DNA of 32,985 nucleotides from Brevundimonas sp. ASV9 (GTDB lineage Bacteria > Pseudomonadota > Alphaproteobacteria > Caulobacterales > Caulobacteraceae). How positions within the stretch are numbered: position 1 is the stretch's first letter; each line of letters opens with the position of its first letter. Positions 22,565-31,665 of this stretch are shown here, one piece after another. The position numbers and the translations under genes were made by a program. The notes under the pieces were generated by a model, which was given only the letters and a program-made list of their open reading frames with translations, made no database searches and was not told where the DNA came from. Where the stretch lies: assembly GCF_016429195.1 (NCBI RefSeq), contig NZ_JAELUF010000031.1:1-32985 (forward strand). The letters run 5' to 3'.

Positions 22565-24382
22565 ATGGCGAGGGGATCCTCCAAAGGGGCCGGACTGCAC
22601 GCGGCGATGGCGGCGGCGGCCCTGCTGAGCGGCTTTGCAACGCCGACGACGGCGCAAACGCGCCAGGCCGAAGACGCCCTGTCAGCCCTACGTCAACGCC
22701 TTCCTCAGGACGAGGTGATCTACTTCCTGCTGCCGGATCGCTTCGCCAATGGCGATGCATCGAATGACCACGGCGGTTATACCGCTGACCGGCTGAAGAG
22801 CGGGTTCGATCCGGCCGATACCGATTTTTATCATGGCGGCGACCTGGCGGGGGTGACCCAACAGCTGGACTATATCCAGGGCCTTGGCGCGACGGCGGTC
22901 TGGCTGGCACCCGTGTTCAAGAACAAGCCGGTGCAGAGCCATGGCGACTACACCGGCGCGGCGCACCACGGTTACTGGATCACCGACTTGACCGCCGTCG
23001 ATCCGCACTTCGGCGACGAGGCTGCGATGCGCGCCCTGGTCGAGGCGGCCCATGCGCGCGGGATGAAGGTCTATCTGGACATCGTCGCCAACCATACCGC
23101 CGACGTCATCCAGTATCGCGAATGCCCGGAAGGCCGCTGCGCCTATCGCAGTCGCGCCGACTATCCCTATACCCGTCGCGGCGGCGTCGACGGTGCGCCG
23201 ATCAATGAAGGCTTCGACGGTCGCGACTTCTCGCGCCTGACCCGGGCCGACTACGCCTACACACCCTATGTCCCGGCGGGCGAGGAGAACGCCAAGGTTC
23301 CGGCCTGGCTGAACGATCCGATCCACTATCACAATCGGGGTGAGAGCACCTTCACCGGCGAAAGCAGCCTGGACGGCGATTTCGCCGGGCTGGACGACCT
23401 GCTGACCGAGGACCCGGTGGTCATTCAGGGCATGATCGACATCTTCGGCGGCTGGATCGACAAATACGGCATCGACGGCTTCCGCATCGACACCGCCCGC
23501 CATGTGAACCCGGACTTCTGGCAGGCCTTCATCCCCGCCATGATCGCCCGCGCCGAAGCCAAGGGCATTCCGAACTTCCACATCTTCGGCGAGGTCTATG
23601 ATCCCGATCCGGCGGTGACGGCGCGGTTCACGCGGGTCGATGGCTATCCGGCGGTGCTGGACTTCCCATTCCAGAAGCAGGCGACCGATGTGGCGGCCGG
23701 CAAGGTCGGGACCGATGCGCTGGCCAAGCTGTTCGACGCCGACACGATCTATGACAAAGGCGCCGAGACCGCCGCCATCCTGCCGACCTTCCTGGGCAAC
23801 CATGACATGGGCCGGGTCGGCTTCTTCGTGAAACAGGCTAATCCGAACGCCGACGACGCCGAGGTGCTGGCGCGCATCAAACTGGCGCATGCCCTGATGA
23901 TGTTCAGCCGGGGCGTGCCCACGCTCTATTACGGGGATGAACAGGGCTTCGCCGGCGCGGGTGGATACGGAAACTCGCGCCAGGACATGTGGCCCAGCCG
24001 CACGCCGGTCTATGCGAACGAGACGCCCGTTGGCGGTCGCCAGCCGGCCTATTCCACGGACGCCCCCCTATATCAGGCGATCGCAGAGATGACCCGCATC
24101 CGCGCTGAAGAGCCGGCCCTGCGACGCGGCCGTCAGGTCGTGCGCGCCTATGGCGACAAGCCCGGTCTGCTCGCCCTGTCGCGCGTCAGCGAGGACGGAT
24201 CGGAGATCCTGGCTCTGTTCAACACCTCAACTGCGCCCGTCGCCGCTCAAGTCGAGGTGGAGCCGAGCTCGCTGCGGTGGCAAGCTCTGCGCGGCGATTG
24301 CGCACCCGAATCCTCCGCACCCGCCAGCGTCGCCGTTCGCGTGCCCCCCCTCGATTACCTCGTCTGCAAGAGCGTGCCGTGA
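22565..24382 (+). CDS. Secreted alpha-amylase family protein (GH13)
   Basis: A 605-residue retaining glycosidase predicted to cut alpha-1,4 linkages of dextrins outside the cytoplasm. A signal peptide (about residues 1-29, ending TTAQ) is followed by VIYFLLPDRFANGD, the start of the TIM barrel. Conserved regions: DIVANHTADV, GFRIDTARHV with nucleophile Asp309, FHIFGEVYD with acid/base Glu343, and FLGNHDMGR with His413 and Asp414. A C-terminal beta domain is present. Calcium-site and substrate details cannot be assigned, and the GH13 subfamily is uncertain (amylase, cyclodextrinase or MalS-like are possible). ATG 22565 has AGGGAG 8 bp upstream; a TTG at 22511 would overlap the operator. The stop overlaps the next gene (GTGA), so the two are coupled. 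Confidence 0.93.
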   Translation: MARGSSKGAGLHAAMAAAALLSGFATPTTAQTRQAEDALSALRQRLPQDEVIYFLLPDRFANGDASNDHGGYTADRLKSGFDPADTDFYHGGDLAGVTQQLDYIQGLGATAVWLAPVFKNKPVQSHGDYTGAAHHGYWITDLTAVDPHFGDEAAMRALVEAAHARGMKVYLDIVANHTADVIQYRECPEGRCAYRSRADYPYTRRGGVDGAPINEGFDGRDFSRLTRADYAYTPYVPAGEENAKVPAWLNDPIHYHNRGESTFTGESSLDGDFAGLDDLLTEDPVVIQGMIDIFGGWIDKYGIDGFRIDTARHVNPDFWQAFIPAMIARAEAKGIPNFHIFGEVYDPDPAVTARFTRVDGYPAVLDFPFQKQATDVAAGKVGTDALAKLFDADTIYDKGAETAAILPTFLGNHDMGRVGFFVKQANPNADDAEVLARIKLAHALMMFSRGVPTLYYGDEQGFAGAGGYGNSRQDMWPSRTPVYANETPVGGRQPAYSTDAPLYQAIAEMTRIRAEEPALRRGRQVVRAYGDKPGLLALSRVSEDGSEILALFNTSTAPVAAQVEVEPSSLRWQALRGDCAPESSAPASVAVRVPPLDYLVCKSVP

Positions 24383-26022
24383 CTGCCCTGCCCCTCGATC
24401 TTTCCACGTCTGACGCCGTCCCCGCATTGGCGCACGACTGGTGGCGCGGCGCGGTGCTGTATCAGATCTATCCGCGCAGCTTCGCCGACTCCAACGACGA
24501 CGGCGTCGGCGATCTGAAGGGGATCACCCAGCACCTCGACCACGTCGCCTCTCTAGGCGTCGACGGCGTCTGGCTGTCGCCCTTCTTCACGTCGCCGATG
24601 AAGGACTTCGGCTACGACGTGTCGGACTATTGCGACGTCGATCCGATCTTCGGCACGCTGGCCGACTTCGACGCCCTGATCGCGCGCGCCCATGCCCTAG
24701 GGCTGAAGGTCGTCATCGATCAGGTTTTCTCACATACCTCGGACGAACATCCCTGGTTCACCGACAGCCGCGCCAGCCGAAACGGCGAGCACGCCGACTG
24801 GTATGTCTGGGCCGACGCCAAGCCGGACGGCTCGCCGCCGTCGAACTGGCAGTCGGTGTTCGGCGGCCCGGCCTGGACCTGGGACGCGCGGCGCGGCCAG
24901 TACTACATGCATAATTTTCTGGCCTCGCAGCCTCAGCTGAACGTCAGGAACCCGGCGGTTCAGGACGCCCTGATCGCGGCGGCGCGGTTCTGGCTAGATC
25001 GGGGGGTGGACGGCTTCCGTCTGGATGCGATCAACTTCGCCATCCACGACCCGTCCCTGCGCGACAATCCGCCGATCCAAGACGGCAAGAAGCGCACGCG
25101 GCCGTTCGATTTCCAGGACAAGATTTACAATCAGTCCCACCCGGACATCATCGGCTTCTTGAACCGCATCCGCGCCCTGACCGACAGCTATGAAGGCCGG
25201 TTCACGGTGGCGGAGGTCGGCGGTGATCACGCCGATCGCGAGATGAAGGAATTCACCGCCGGGAACGACCGTCTGCACTCGGCCTACGGCTTCCTCTATC
25301 TCTACGCCGATACGCTGAAGAGCGAACTGATCGGCGTGGGCGATGGGATGTGGCCGGATCAGCAGGGCGAGGGCTGGCCGTCCTGGACCTTCTCCAACCA
25401 CGATGCGCCGCGCGCCGTATCGCGTTGGGCCCAGGGCCGGGACGAGAAGGCTTTCTCGGAAATGGCCCTGCTGCTGCTGATGTGCCTGCGCGGCAATGTC
25501 TTCGTCTATCAGGGCGAGGAGCTGGGCCTGCCTCAGGCCGAGGTGCCGTTCGAGCGGCTGGTCGATCCCGAGGCCATCGCCAACTGGCCCGAGACACTGG
25601 GCCGCGACGGCGCCCGCACGCCGATCCCCTGGGTGGCCTCGGCGCCCAACGCCGGCTTCTCGACGGTGGAGCCCTGGCTGCCGGTCGATCCGCGCCACTT
25701 GGCATTGGCGGTGGATGCGCAGGAGGCGGACCCGACATCGATCCTGCACGCCGCGCGCCGCATCATCGCCCTGCGTCAAGCCCATCCGGCGCTGCGGACC
25801 GGCGGGCTCGAGATCGAAAGCGCGGGCGACCTGGTCGTCTTCCGCCGGTTCGAACGGGCCGAGGGCGGCGAGCGTTTGCTGTGCGTGTTCAACCTGGGCT
25901 TTGAGGCCGTGGACTGGTCAACGCCCGCCGGCGCGCGGCGGATCGCGGCGGTCAACTGGACCGAGGCGGACGGATCGACGCTGAGGCCGCTGGCCGGCCT
26001 GATCTTTGCCGACGCCGGATGA
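24379..26022 (+). CDS. Cytoplasmic alpha-glucosidase (GH13, subfamily 23-like)
   Basis: A 547-residue enzyme without a signal peptide, predicted to hydrolyse maltose and short dextrins to glucose. It opens WWRGAVLYQIYPRSFADSN, the hallmark of oligosaccharide-type GH13 enzymes. Catalytic residues: Asp216 in DGFRLDAINF, Glu279 in TVAEVGG, and Asp342 in FSNHDAPR, with DQVFSHTSDEHPWF as region I. The residue after the nucleophile is Ala, as in alpha-1,4-preferring relatives; oligo-1,6-glucosidases usually have Val. The start is GTG 24379, overlapping the amylase stop (GTGA); residues before it in the same frame are antisense-like. The 3' end is only 5 bp from the convergent lacI gene, with no terminator between. 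Confidence 0.94.
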   Translation: MTALPLDLSTSDAVPALAHDWWRGAVLYQIYPRSFADSNDDGVGDLKGITQHLDHVASLGVDGVWLSPFFTSPMKDFGYDVSDYCDVDPIFGTLADFDALIARAHALGLKVVIDQVFSHTSDEHPWFTDSRASRNGEHADWYVWADAKPDGSPPSNWQSVFGGPAWTWDARRGQYYMHNFLASQPQLNVRNPAVQDALIAAARFWLDRGVDGFRLDAINFAIHDPSLRDNPPIQDGKKRTRPFDFQDKIYNQSHPDIIGFLNRIRALTDSYEGRFTVAEVGGDHADREMKEFTAGNDRLHSAYGFLYLYADTLKSELIGVGDGMWPDQQGEGWPSWTFSNHDAPRAVSRWAQGRDEKAFSEMALLLLMCLRGNVFVYQGEELGLPQAEVPFERLVDPEAIANWPETLGRDGARTPIPWVASAPNAGFSTVEPWLPVDPRHLALAVDAQEADPTSILHAARRIIALRQAHPALRTGGLEIESAGDLVVFRRFERAEGGERLLCVFNLGFEAVDWSTPAGARRIAAVNWTEADGSTLRPLAGLIFADAG

Positions 26023-26027
26023 CGGGT

Positions 26028-27041
26028 TCAGCCGCCGCAGGTCTCGCGAACTATCAGCTCGGTCGGAACGCGCTCGGAACGGCCTGCTGCGGCGCCGCCG
26101 TGATCCAGCAGTTTGGACACCATCAACCGGCCGGCCTTCATGGTGTCCTGAGCGATGGTGCTGAGCGCCGGGCGCGAGTAGCGGCTGAACGGCACATTGT
26201 CGAAACCGATGACCGAGACCTGGCCCGGCACCTCGACGCCGGCGTGCAACAGGGCACGCACGGCGCCCAGGGCGATTTGGTCGGACGCAGCCACGACGCC
26301 ATCGAAATCCAGCCCACGTCGGATCAGGGCGTCCACGGCGGCCTCTGCAGATTCGACCTCGAAATGCGCAGGCACGATCAGGTCGGCGTCCACGTCCAAC
26401 GCGCTCTGGCTCAAGGCGTCCAGATAGCCCCGATGCCGTTGCATGGCCTCTGGCGGATCCAGATCGCCCAGGAAGACGATGCGCTTTCGCCCCAGCCGCG
26501 CCAGATGCAACGTCGCGCGGCGCCCGCCCGAGATGTTGTCCGAGCCGATGGAGCAATAGTCCTGGTCGGGCAGTTCGGCGCCCCAGACGACGAAACGATG
26601 ATCGGCATCGACCAGACGATTGAAGGCCGAATGCAGGCTGGATTGGCCCAGGAAGATCACGCCGTCTGCACGGCTGGTGTTCAGCGCGGCCGACAGCTCG
26701 TCATAGTTGGCGGGCGAGATATGGCTCATCAGCAGGTCGCAGCCGCGTTCGCGCGCCGCTTCGCCAACCCCCGCCAGCAGTTCCAGGAAGAAGGGGTCGC
26801 TGAGGCGCCCTTCGCGCCCCTGCGGGCGCGGCACCACCAGGGCGATGGTGCCCTGTGCGCCGATCGGACCGGCGGGCATGTGACGGCGGAACGGATAGTC
26901 GTGTTCCTTGGCCAGCTTCCAGATCGTCTGTTTGGTGCGATCGTTGACGGCGGGGCTGTCGTTCAGGGCGCGCGAGGCGGTGGCGATGGACACGCCGGCC
27001 AGGCGGGCGATGTCTTCCAAACGAGTGGTCTTGCGGCTCAA
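26028..27041 (-). CDS. LacI family transcriptional regulator of the sugar locus
   Basis: A 337-residue repressor. The N-terminal helix-turn-helix and hinge read RLEDIARLAGVSIATASRALNDSPAVNDRTK (about residues 7-37), followed by a periplasmic-binding-protein-like sensor domain with GTIALVVP, ADGVIFLG, FDGVVAASDQIALGAVRAL and VSVIGFDNVPFSRY. The ligand is probably maltose or a short dextrin, from context. The start is TTG 27041-27039: no ATG precedes the HTH, and AAGGA lies 9 bp upstream. The gene sits inside the locus, convergent with the alpha-glucosidase and divergent from GH97. Palindromic TGCA-type sites in three locus promoters are its likely targets, including its own intergenic region. 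Confidence 0.93.
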   Translation of the reverse strand: MSRKTTRLEDIARLAGVSIATASRALNDSPAVNDRTKQTIWKLAKEHDYPFRRHMPAGPIGAQGTIALVVPRPQGREGRLSDPFFLELLAGVGEAARERGCDLLMSHISPANYDELSAALNTSRADGVIFLGQSSLHSAFNRLVDADHRFVVWGAELPDQDYCSIGSDNISGGRRATLHLARLGRKRIVFLGDLDPPEAMQRHRGYLDALSQSALDVDADLIVPAHFEVESAEAAVDALIRRGLDFDGVVAASDQIALGAVRALLHAGVEVPGQVSVIGFDNVPFSRYSRPALSTIAQDTMKAGRLMVSKLLDHGGAAAGRSERVPTELIVRETCGG

Positions 27042-27073
27042 AGTCGCGGGTCCTTACAGCAGCATGGTGAAGC

Positions 27074-27089
27074 TGCAAAATTTTCTGCA
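27074..27089. promoter_or_regulatory. Candidate LacI operator between lacI and the GH97 gene
   Basis: TGCAAAATTTTCTGCA is a near-palindrome in the 103-bp divergent gap and is followed by AAATATTT, a possible -10 for the rightward genes. It shares TGCAAAAT with the amylase site at 22502. A further imperfect hairpin GCCACCG/CGGTTGGC (27099-27120) lies in the presumed leader. Confidence 0.5.
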
Positions 27090-27144
27090 AATATTTCAGC
27101 CACCGTTCGCGGCGGTTGGCAAGAGGCGGCGTAACGGAGTTCCC

Positions 27145-29211
27145 ATGATGAAGCGCAGATCCTTCCTGGCCCTTGGCGGCGTATCGATCCTGGCTCTGGG
27201 GGCGACGGGCGTGCGCGCCCAGACCGCGCCGAATTATGCCCGGGCGTCCTCGCCGGGCGGCGTGCTGACGGTCGAGGCCTTCACCGACAACGACGGACGG
27301 CCGATGTATTCGGTGCTGCGTCAGGGCCGGGTCGTCGTGGCGCCGTCCAAGCTGGGCTTCCTGCTGACCGACGCCCCGGCCATCGAGCGCGGCCTGACCC
27401 TGACCGCAGGCCAGCCGGTCACGGTCGACGACACTTGGGAGCAGCCGTGGGGCGAGCGGCAGTTCATCCGCAACCACTACAACGAATGGCGCGTCGCCTA
27501 TGCCGAGACCGGCGGTCTGCGACGCCGCGTGGACGTGGTCTTCCGGCTGTACGACGACGGTCTGGGCTTCCGCTATGAGTTCCCGCAGCAGGCCGGCCTG
27601 ACCACCGTCCGCATCGGGTCGGAAATCACCGAGTTCAACCTGGCCGAAAACGGCGAGGCCCTGTGGTGCCCGGCCTGGGAATGGAACCGCGAGGAATATC
27701 TCTACAGCCGCACGCCCATCGATGCGGTCGGCAGCGCCCAGACGCCGATGACGGTTCGGGGCCAGTCGGGCCTGCACGTCTCCATCCACGAGGCGGCCTG
27801 CATCGACTATGCAGGGATGAACCTGCGCCGGTCGGAGGAAACCAAGTTCCGCGCTCAGCTGACGCCGGGCCTGACCAATGCGGCGGTAGTGCGCGAGGCG
27901 CCGTTCAACACGCCCTGGCGGACCCTGCAAATCTCCGACAGCGCCGCGGGCCTGCTGGATTCCAGCCTGATCCTGAACCTGAACGAGCCCAACAAGTTGG
28001 GCGACGTCAGCTGGTTCAAGCCGATGAAGTACGTCGGCGTCTGGTGGGAGATGCACCTGGACCTGAAGACCTGGAACTCCGGGCCCAAGCACGGCGCCAC
28101 GACCGAGAATGCGATCAAACACATCGACTTCGCCGCCAAACACGGGCTGGGCGGGGTGCTGGTCGAAGGCTGGAACAAGGGCTGGGACGGCCAGTGGTTC
28201 GCCAACGGTTCGGACTTCAGCTTCACCGAGGCCTATCCCGATTTCGATATCGAAGCGGTCTGCGCCCACGCGCGGTCCAAGGGCGTGCAGCTGATCGGCC
28301 ACCACGAGACCGGCGGCAACGCCTTCCACTATGAGCAGCAGCTCGAACCGGCCATGGCCCTGTATGAACGCCTCGGCGTCCATTCGGTGAAGACCGGCTA
28401 TGTCGCCGACGCGCAAGGCGCGCGCGTCGCCGGGCCGGACGGACAGATGGCCATGGCCTGGCACGAGAGCCAGGCGATGGCCCAGCACCACATGCGCGTG
28501 GTCGAGGCCGGCTATCGCCACAAGGTCGCCGTCAACGCCCACGAGCCGTTCAAGGACACCGGCCTTCGCCGCACCTATCCGAACATCATCAGCCGCGAGG
28601 GCCAGCGCGGCATGGAATATTCGGCCTGGGGCAATCCCGGCAATCCGCCCGAGCATGAGCCGAACCTGGTCTTCACCCGCCTCCTGGCCGGTCCGATGGA
28701 CTATACGCCCGGCATCTTCGGCATGGAGACACGCAGCCCCGGCGGCGTGCAGACGACCTGGGCCAAGCAGCTGGCGCTCTATGTCGTGATCTACAGCCCT
28801 ATCCAGATGGCGGCCGACCTGCTGGTCAACTACGAGGCCAACCCCGGCCCGTTCCAGTTCATCAAGGATGTGCCGGTCGACTGGAGCGAGAGCCGCACGC
28901 TGGACGCCGCCATGGGCGATTATGTCGTCACGGTTCGCAAGCAGCGCGGCACGGATGTCTGGGCCTTGGGCGCCGTCACCGACGAGCATCCGCGCGTGCT
29001 GAAGGCCCCGCTCGATTTCCTGGACGCCGGTCGTCGATATCGTGCCGAAATCTATCGCGACGGGCCCGACGCCGACTATCGCGGCAAGCGCGAGGACATC
29101 GTCATCGAGCAGCGCGAGGTCACGTCGTCTGACACCCTGACCCTGGCGCTGGCGCCCGGCGGCGGTCAGGCGATCCGGTTCGTGCCGGTCGGCCGGGCGC
29201 GACGCGGATGA
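27145..29211 (+). CDS. GH97 family alpha-glucosidase (SusB-like, inverting type)
   Basis: A 688-residue exported glycoside hydrolase that removes glucose from maltodextrins. The N-terminus MMKRRSFLALGG is a twin-arginine-like signal, cleaved near VRAQ. An N-terminal beta-sandwich (about 30-290) precedes a TIM barrel. The acidic residues of the inverting subgroup are present by motif: Glu388 (HHETGG), Glu467 (VNAHEP) and Glu491 (GMEYSAWG), matching Glu439, Glu508 and Glu532 of SusB; the last two keep the same 24-residue spacing. GGAG lies 5 bp before ATG 27145 (ATG 27148 is also possible). The stop overlaps the MFS gene (ATGA). A Tat route suggests folding before export, consistent with calcium binding in this family. 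Confidence 0.94.
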   Translation: MMKRRSFLALGGVSILALGATGVRAQTAPNYARASSPGGVLTVEAFTDNDGRPMYSVLRQGRVVVAPSKLGFLLTDAPAIERGLTLTAGQPVTVDDTWEQPWGERQFIRNHYNEWRVAYAETGGLRRRVDVVFRLYDDGLGFRYEFPQQAGLTTVRIGSEITEFNLAENGEALWCPAWEWNREEYLYSRTPIDAVGSAQTPMTVRGQSGLHVSIHEAACIDYAGMNLRRSEETKFRAQLTPGLTNAAVVREAPFNTPWRTLQISDSAAGLLDSSLILNLNEPNKLGDVSWFKPMKYVGVWWEMHLDLKTWNSGPKHGATTENAIKHIDFAAKHGLGGVLVEGWNKGWDGQWFANGSDFSFTEAYPDFDIEAVCAHARSKGVQLIGHHETGGNAFHYEQQLEPAMALYERLGVHSVKTGYVADAQGARVAGPDGQMAMAWHESQAMAQHHMRVVEAGYRHKVAVNAHEPFKDTGLRRTYPNIISREGQRGMEYSAWGNPGNPPEHEPNLVFTRLLAGPMDYTPGIFGMETRSPGGVQTTWAKQLALYVVIYSPIQMAADLLVNYEANPGPFQFIKDVPVDWSESRTLDAAMGDYVVTVRKQRGTDVWALGAVTDEHPRVLKAPLDFLDAGRRYRAEIYRDGPDADYRGKREDIVIEQREVTSSDTLTLALAPGGGQAIRFVPVGRARRG

Positions 29212-30719
29212 CCCTGCTCTCGCACCGCCCGCGCCTGTCCGGCCTGGCGATCTGGAATATGTGCGTCGGCTTCTTCGGCATCCAGATCGGCTTCGGCCTG
29301 CAGAACGCCAACACCAGCCGCATCTTCCAGACCCTGGGCGCCGAGGTGGATTCGCTGGCGATCCTGTGGATCGCCGCGCCGCTGACGGGTCTGCTGGTCC
29401 AGCCGATCATCGGCCATTTCAGCGACAAGACCTGGACCCGCTTCGGCCGGCGGCGGCCCTATTTCCTGGTCGGGGCCATCGCCACCACCCTGGCCCTGAT
29501 CGCCATGCCCAACAGCCCCAGCCTGTGGTTCGCCGCAGCCATGCTGTGGATCATGGACGCCTCGATCAACATCACCATGGAGCCGTTCCGCGCCTTCGTC
29601 GGCGACAACCTGCCGGAGGAGCAGCGCACCGCCGGCTATGCGATGCAGAGCTTTTTCATCGGCGCCGGCGCGGTCTTCGCCTCGGTCCTGCCGTGGCTGT
29701 TGTCCAACGTCTTCGACATCGCCTCGACCGCCGAGGCGGGCGTAGTGCCCCTGTCGGTCAAGATCGCCTTCTATGTCGGCGCCGCCGGCCTGTTTTCGGC
29801 CGTGCTGTGGACGGTGCTGTCGACCAAGGAATACAGCCCCGAACAGATCGCGGCCTTCGAACGCGCCCGAGACGACGCGCCGACCGCGCCCGTCGAGGCC
29901 GAAGCGCCGGCCCGCAGCGTCCAGGGCTGGATGACGTCGGGCCTGGTCTGCGCGGTGCTCGGCGGACTGGGTTTCGTGCTGATCGGCGCGCTCGATCTGG
30001 AGAAGGAGCTGCTGATCCTGGCGGGCTTCTTCGCCGGGTTCGGCCTGCTGCAGATCGCCGTCGGCATGATGCAACGTCGCCGCATCACCAACGCCGCGAC
30101 CGAAATCCTGAACGACATCTTCCGCATGCCCGAGACGATGCGCGGCCTGGCCGTGGTTCAGTTCTTCAGCTGGTTCGCCCTGTTCGCCATGTGGATCTAC
30201 ACCACCGCGGCCGTGACCCGCGTCCATTACGGCGCGACCGACACCACCTCGGCCGCGTACGCCACGGGTGCGGACTGGGTGGGGGTTCTGTTCGGGGTCT
30301 ATAACGGCGTGGCGGCCCTGGCGGCCTTCACCCTGCCGGTCTTGGCCAAACGGATCGGGCGCAAGGCGACGCATGCCCTGATGCTGATGCTCGGCGCGGC
30401 GGGCCTGTTCGGCGTCTTCGCCATCCGCGAGCCGGGCGTGTTGTGGCTGCCGATGATCGGCGTCGGCTTCGCTTGGGCGTCGATCGTCTCCATGCCCTAC
30501 GCCATCCTGTCGGCGGCGGTGCCGGACCGAAAAATGGGCGTCTATATGGGCGTCTTCAACATCTTCATCGTCGTGCCGCAGCTGCTGGCCGCCACGGTCC
30601 TGGGCCTGATCCTGAAGACCCTGTTCGATGGTCAGGCGATCTGGGCCCTTGTGCTGGGCGCCGTCTCCTTCGTCCTGGCCGCCGCCAGCGCGCTGATGGT
30701 CAAGGAGCATCGCGGATGA
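29208..30719 (+). CDS. GPH/SUT-type MFS disaccharide transporter (predicted maltose permease, MalY-like)
   Basis: A 503-residue, about 12-helix inner-membrane transporter. Marks of the glycoside-pentoside-hexuronide/sucrose-transporter group are IWNMCVGFFGIQIGFGLQNAN at the start, the loop GHFSDKTWTRFGRRRPY between helices 2 and 3, and DNLPEEQRTAGYAMQSFFIG. It is predicted to carry maltose or maltodextrin with protons from periplasm to cytoplasm, replacing an ABC system, as known for the Caulobacter maltose permease. ATG 29208 overlaps the GH97 stop and its own stop overlaps the esterase start (ATGA in both cases), so this is a tightly coupled block. Confidence 0.92.
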   Translation: MTLLSHRPRLSGLAIWNMCVGFFGIQIGFGLQNANTSRIFQTLGAEVDSLAILWIAAPLTGLLVQPIIGHFSDKTWTRFGRRRPYFLVGAIATTLALIAMPNSPSLWFAAAMLWIMDASINITMEPFRAFVGDNLPEEQRTAGYAMQSFFIGAGAVFASVLPWLLSNVFDIASTAEAGVVPLSVKIAFYVGAAGLFSAVLWTVLSTKEYSPEQIAAFERARDDAPTAPVEAEAPARSVQGWMTSGLVCAVLGGLGFVLIGALDLEKELLILAGFFAGFGLLQIAVGMMQRRRITNAATEILNDIFRMPETMRGLAVVQFFSWFALFAMWIYTTAAVTRVHYGATDTTSAAYATGADWVGVLFGVYNGVAALAAFTLPVLAKRIGRKATHALMLMLGAAGLFGVFAIREPGVLWLPMIGVGFAWASIVSMPYAILSAAVPDRKMGVYMGVFNIFIVVPQLLAATVLGLILKTLFDGQAIWALVLGAVSFVLAAASALMVKEHRG

Positions 30720-31657
30720 ACCGTCGGGGTCTTTTGGCCCTCATGGCCGCCCTGCCCTTCGCCGGCGCGGCGCGCGCCGGGGGCGCCCTCGCGGGCGGGC
30801 GGTTGCTGCTGCATGAGGCGGTCGCATCGGCCCATGTGAAGGCCCGCAACGTCTCGGTCTGGCTGCCGCCCGGATATGAGGCGTCCGACGCCGCCTGGCC
30901 TGTCCTCTATATGCATGACGGCCAGAACCTGTTCGATCCGGCCACGGCCAACTTCGGCGAATGGGGCGTGGACGAGCATCTGACGCGGCTGATCGCGAGC
31001 GGTCAGGTGCGGACGCCGATCGTGGTCGGGGTCTGGAACACCGACCTGCGGCTGAGGGAATATGTCCCCGCAGACCTGATCGCCGCCCTGCCCGCCGACA
31101 TGCGCGACGAGGTCCAGGCCATCTACGGCGGCCAGTCCTTGTCCGACGCCTATCTGCGGTTCCTGGTCGAGGAGTTGAAGCCCTTCATCGATAGCGCCTA
31201 CCGCACCCTGACCGGGCCGCAGGCCACGATGATCGCCGGCTCCAGCATGGGCGGCCTGATTTCGATGTATGCAGTGATGAAACGGCCGCAGGTCTTTTCG
31301 GCCGCCGCCTGTCTGTCCACCCATTGGCCGCTGAAGGTCGAAGGGCTTGAGCCCGGCGCGGCGCTGGACGCCTGGCGCACGCGGCTAGTCGCCGCCTGGA
31401 CCGGCGTGATCGAACGCGGCCTGCCCGAGCCGGGCGAGCACCGCTTCTATTTCGACCGGGGCGACGAGACGCTGGATCAGTTCTACGCCGTCTTCCAGAC
31501 CCAGGTGGACCAGACCTTCCGCCGTCGCGGCTATGGTGCCGGCGATTTCCGCAGCCTGGTATTCCCCGGCGCCCAGCACAATGAAGCGTCCTGGAACCAG
31601 CGGCTGGACGTGCCTCTGACCTTCCTTCTTTCCCCCGCCCCCACGCGCAACCCGTGA
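30716..31657 (+). CDS. Exported alpha/beta-hydrolase esterase (Fes/esterase-D-like)
   Basis: A 313-residue serine hydrolase. The N-terminus MNRRGLLALMAALPFAGAARA is a signal peptide with a paired Arg. The core reads VSVWLPPGYE, VLYMHDGQNLFD, the nucleophile elbow GSSMGG (Ser177) and GAQHNEASW (His288), typical of the putative-esterase family that includes Fes/IroE and feruloyl esterases. The acid may be an Asp in FDRGDETLD (about 243-250). It lies between the transporter and glucoamylase genes of the sugar operon: its start overlaps the MFS stop and its end is 8 bp from the next start. The substrate is unknown; removal of acyl groups from sugars is one possibility given the context. Start 30716 is chosen for the signal peptide and ATGA overlap. 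Confidence 0.88.
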   Translation: MNRRGLLALMAALPFAGAARAGGALAGGRLLLHEAVASAHVKARNVSVWLPPGYEASDAAWPVLYMHDGQNLFDPATANFGEWGVDEHLTRLIASGQVRTPIVVGVWNTDLRLREYVPADLIAALPADMRDEVQAIYGGQSLSDAYLRFLVEELKPFIDSAYRTLTGPQATMIAGSSMGGLISMYAVMKRPQVFSAAACLSTHWPLKVEGLEPGAALDAWRTRLVAAWTGVIERGLPEPGEHRFYFDRGDETLDQFYAVFQTQVDQTFRRRGYGAGDFRSLVFPGAQHNEASWNQRLDVPLTFLLSPAPTRNP

Positions 31658-31665
31658 GGACCACA

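Noticed and set aside
26701..28989. 762-codon minus-strand open frame crossing lacI and GH97
   Set aside because: It spans two well-supported genes in other frames and the regulatory gap between them; no domain is visible.
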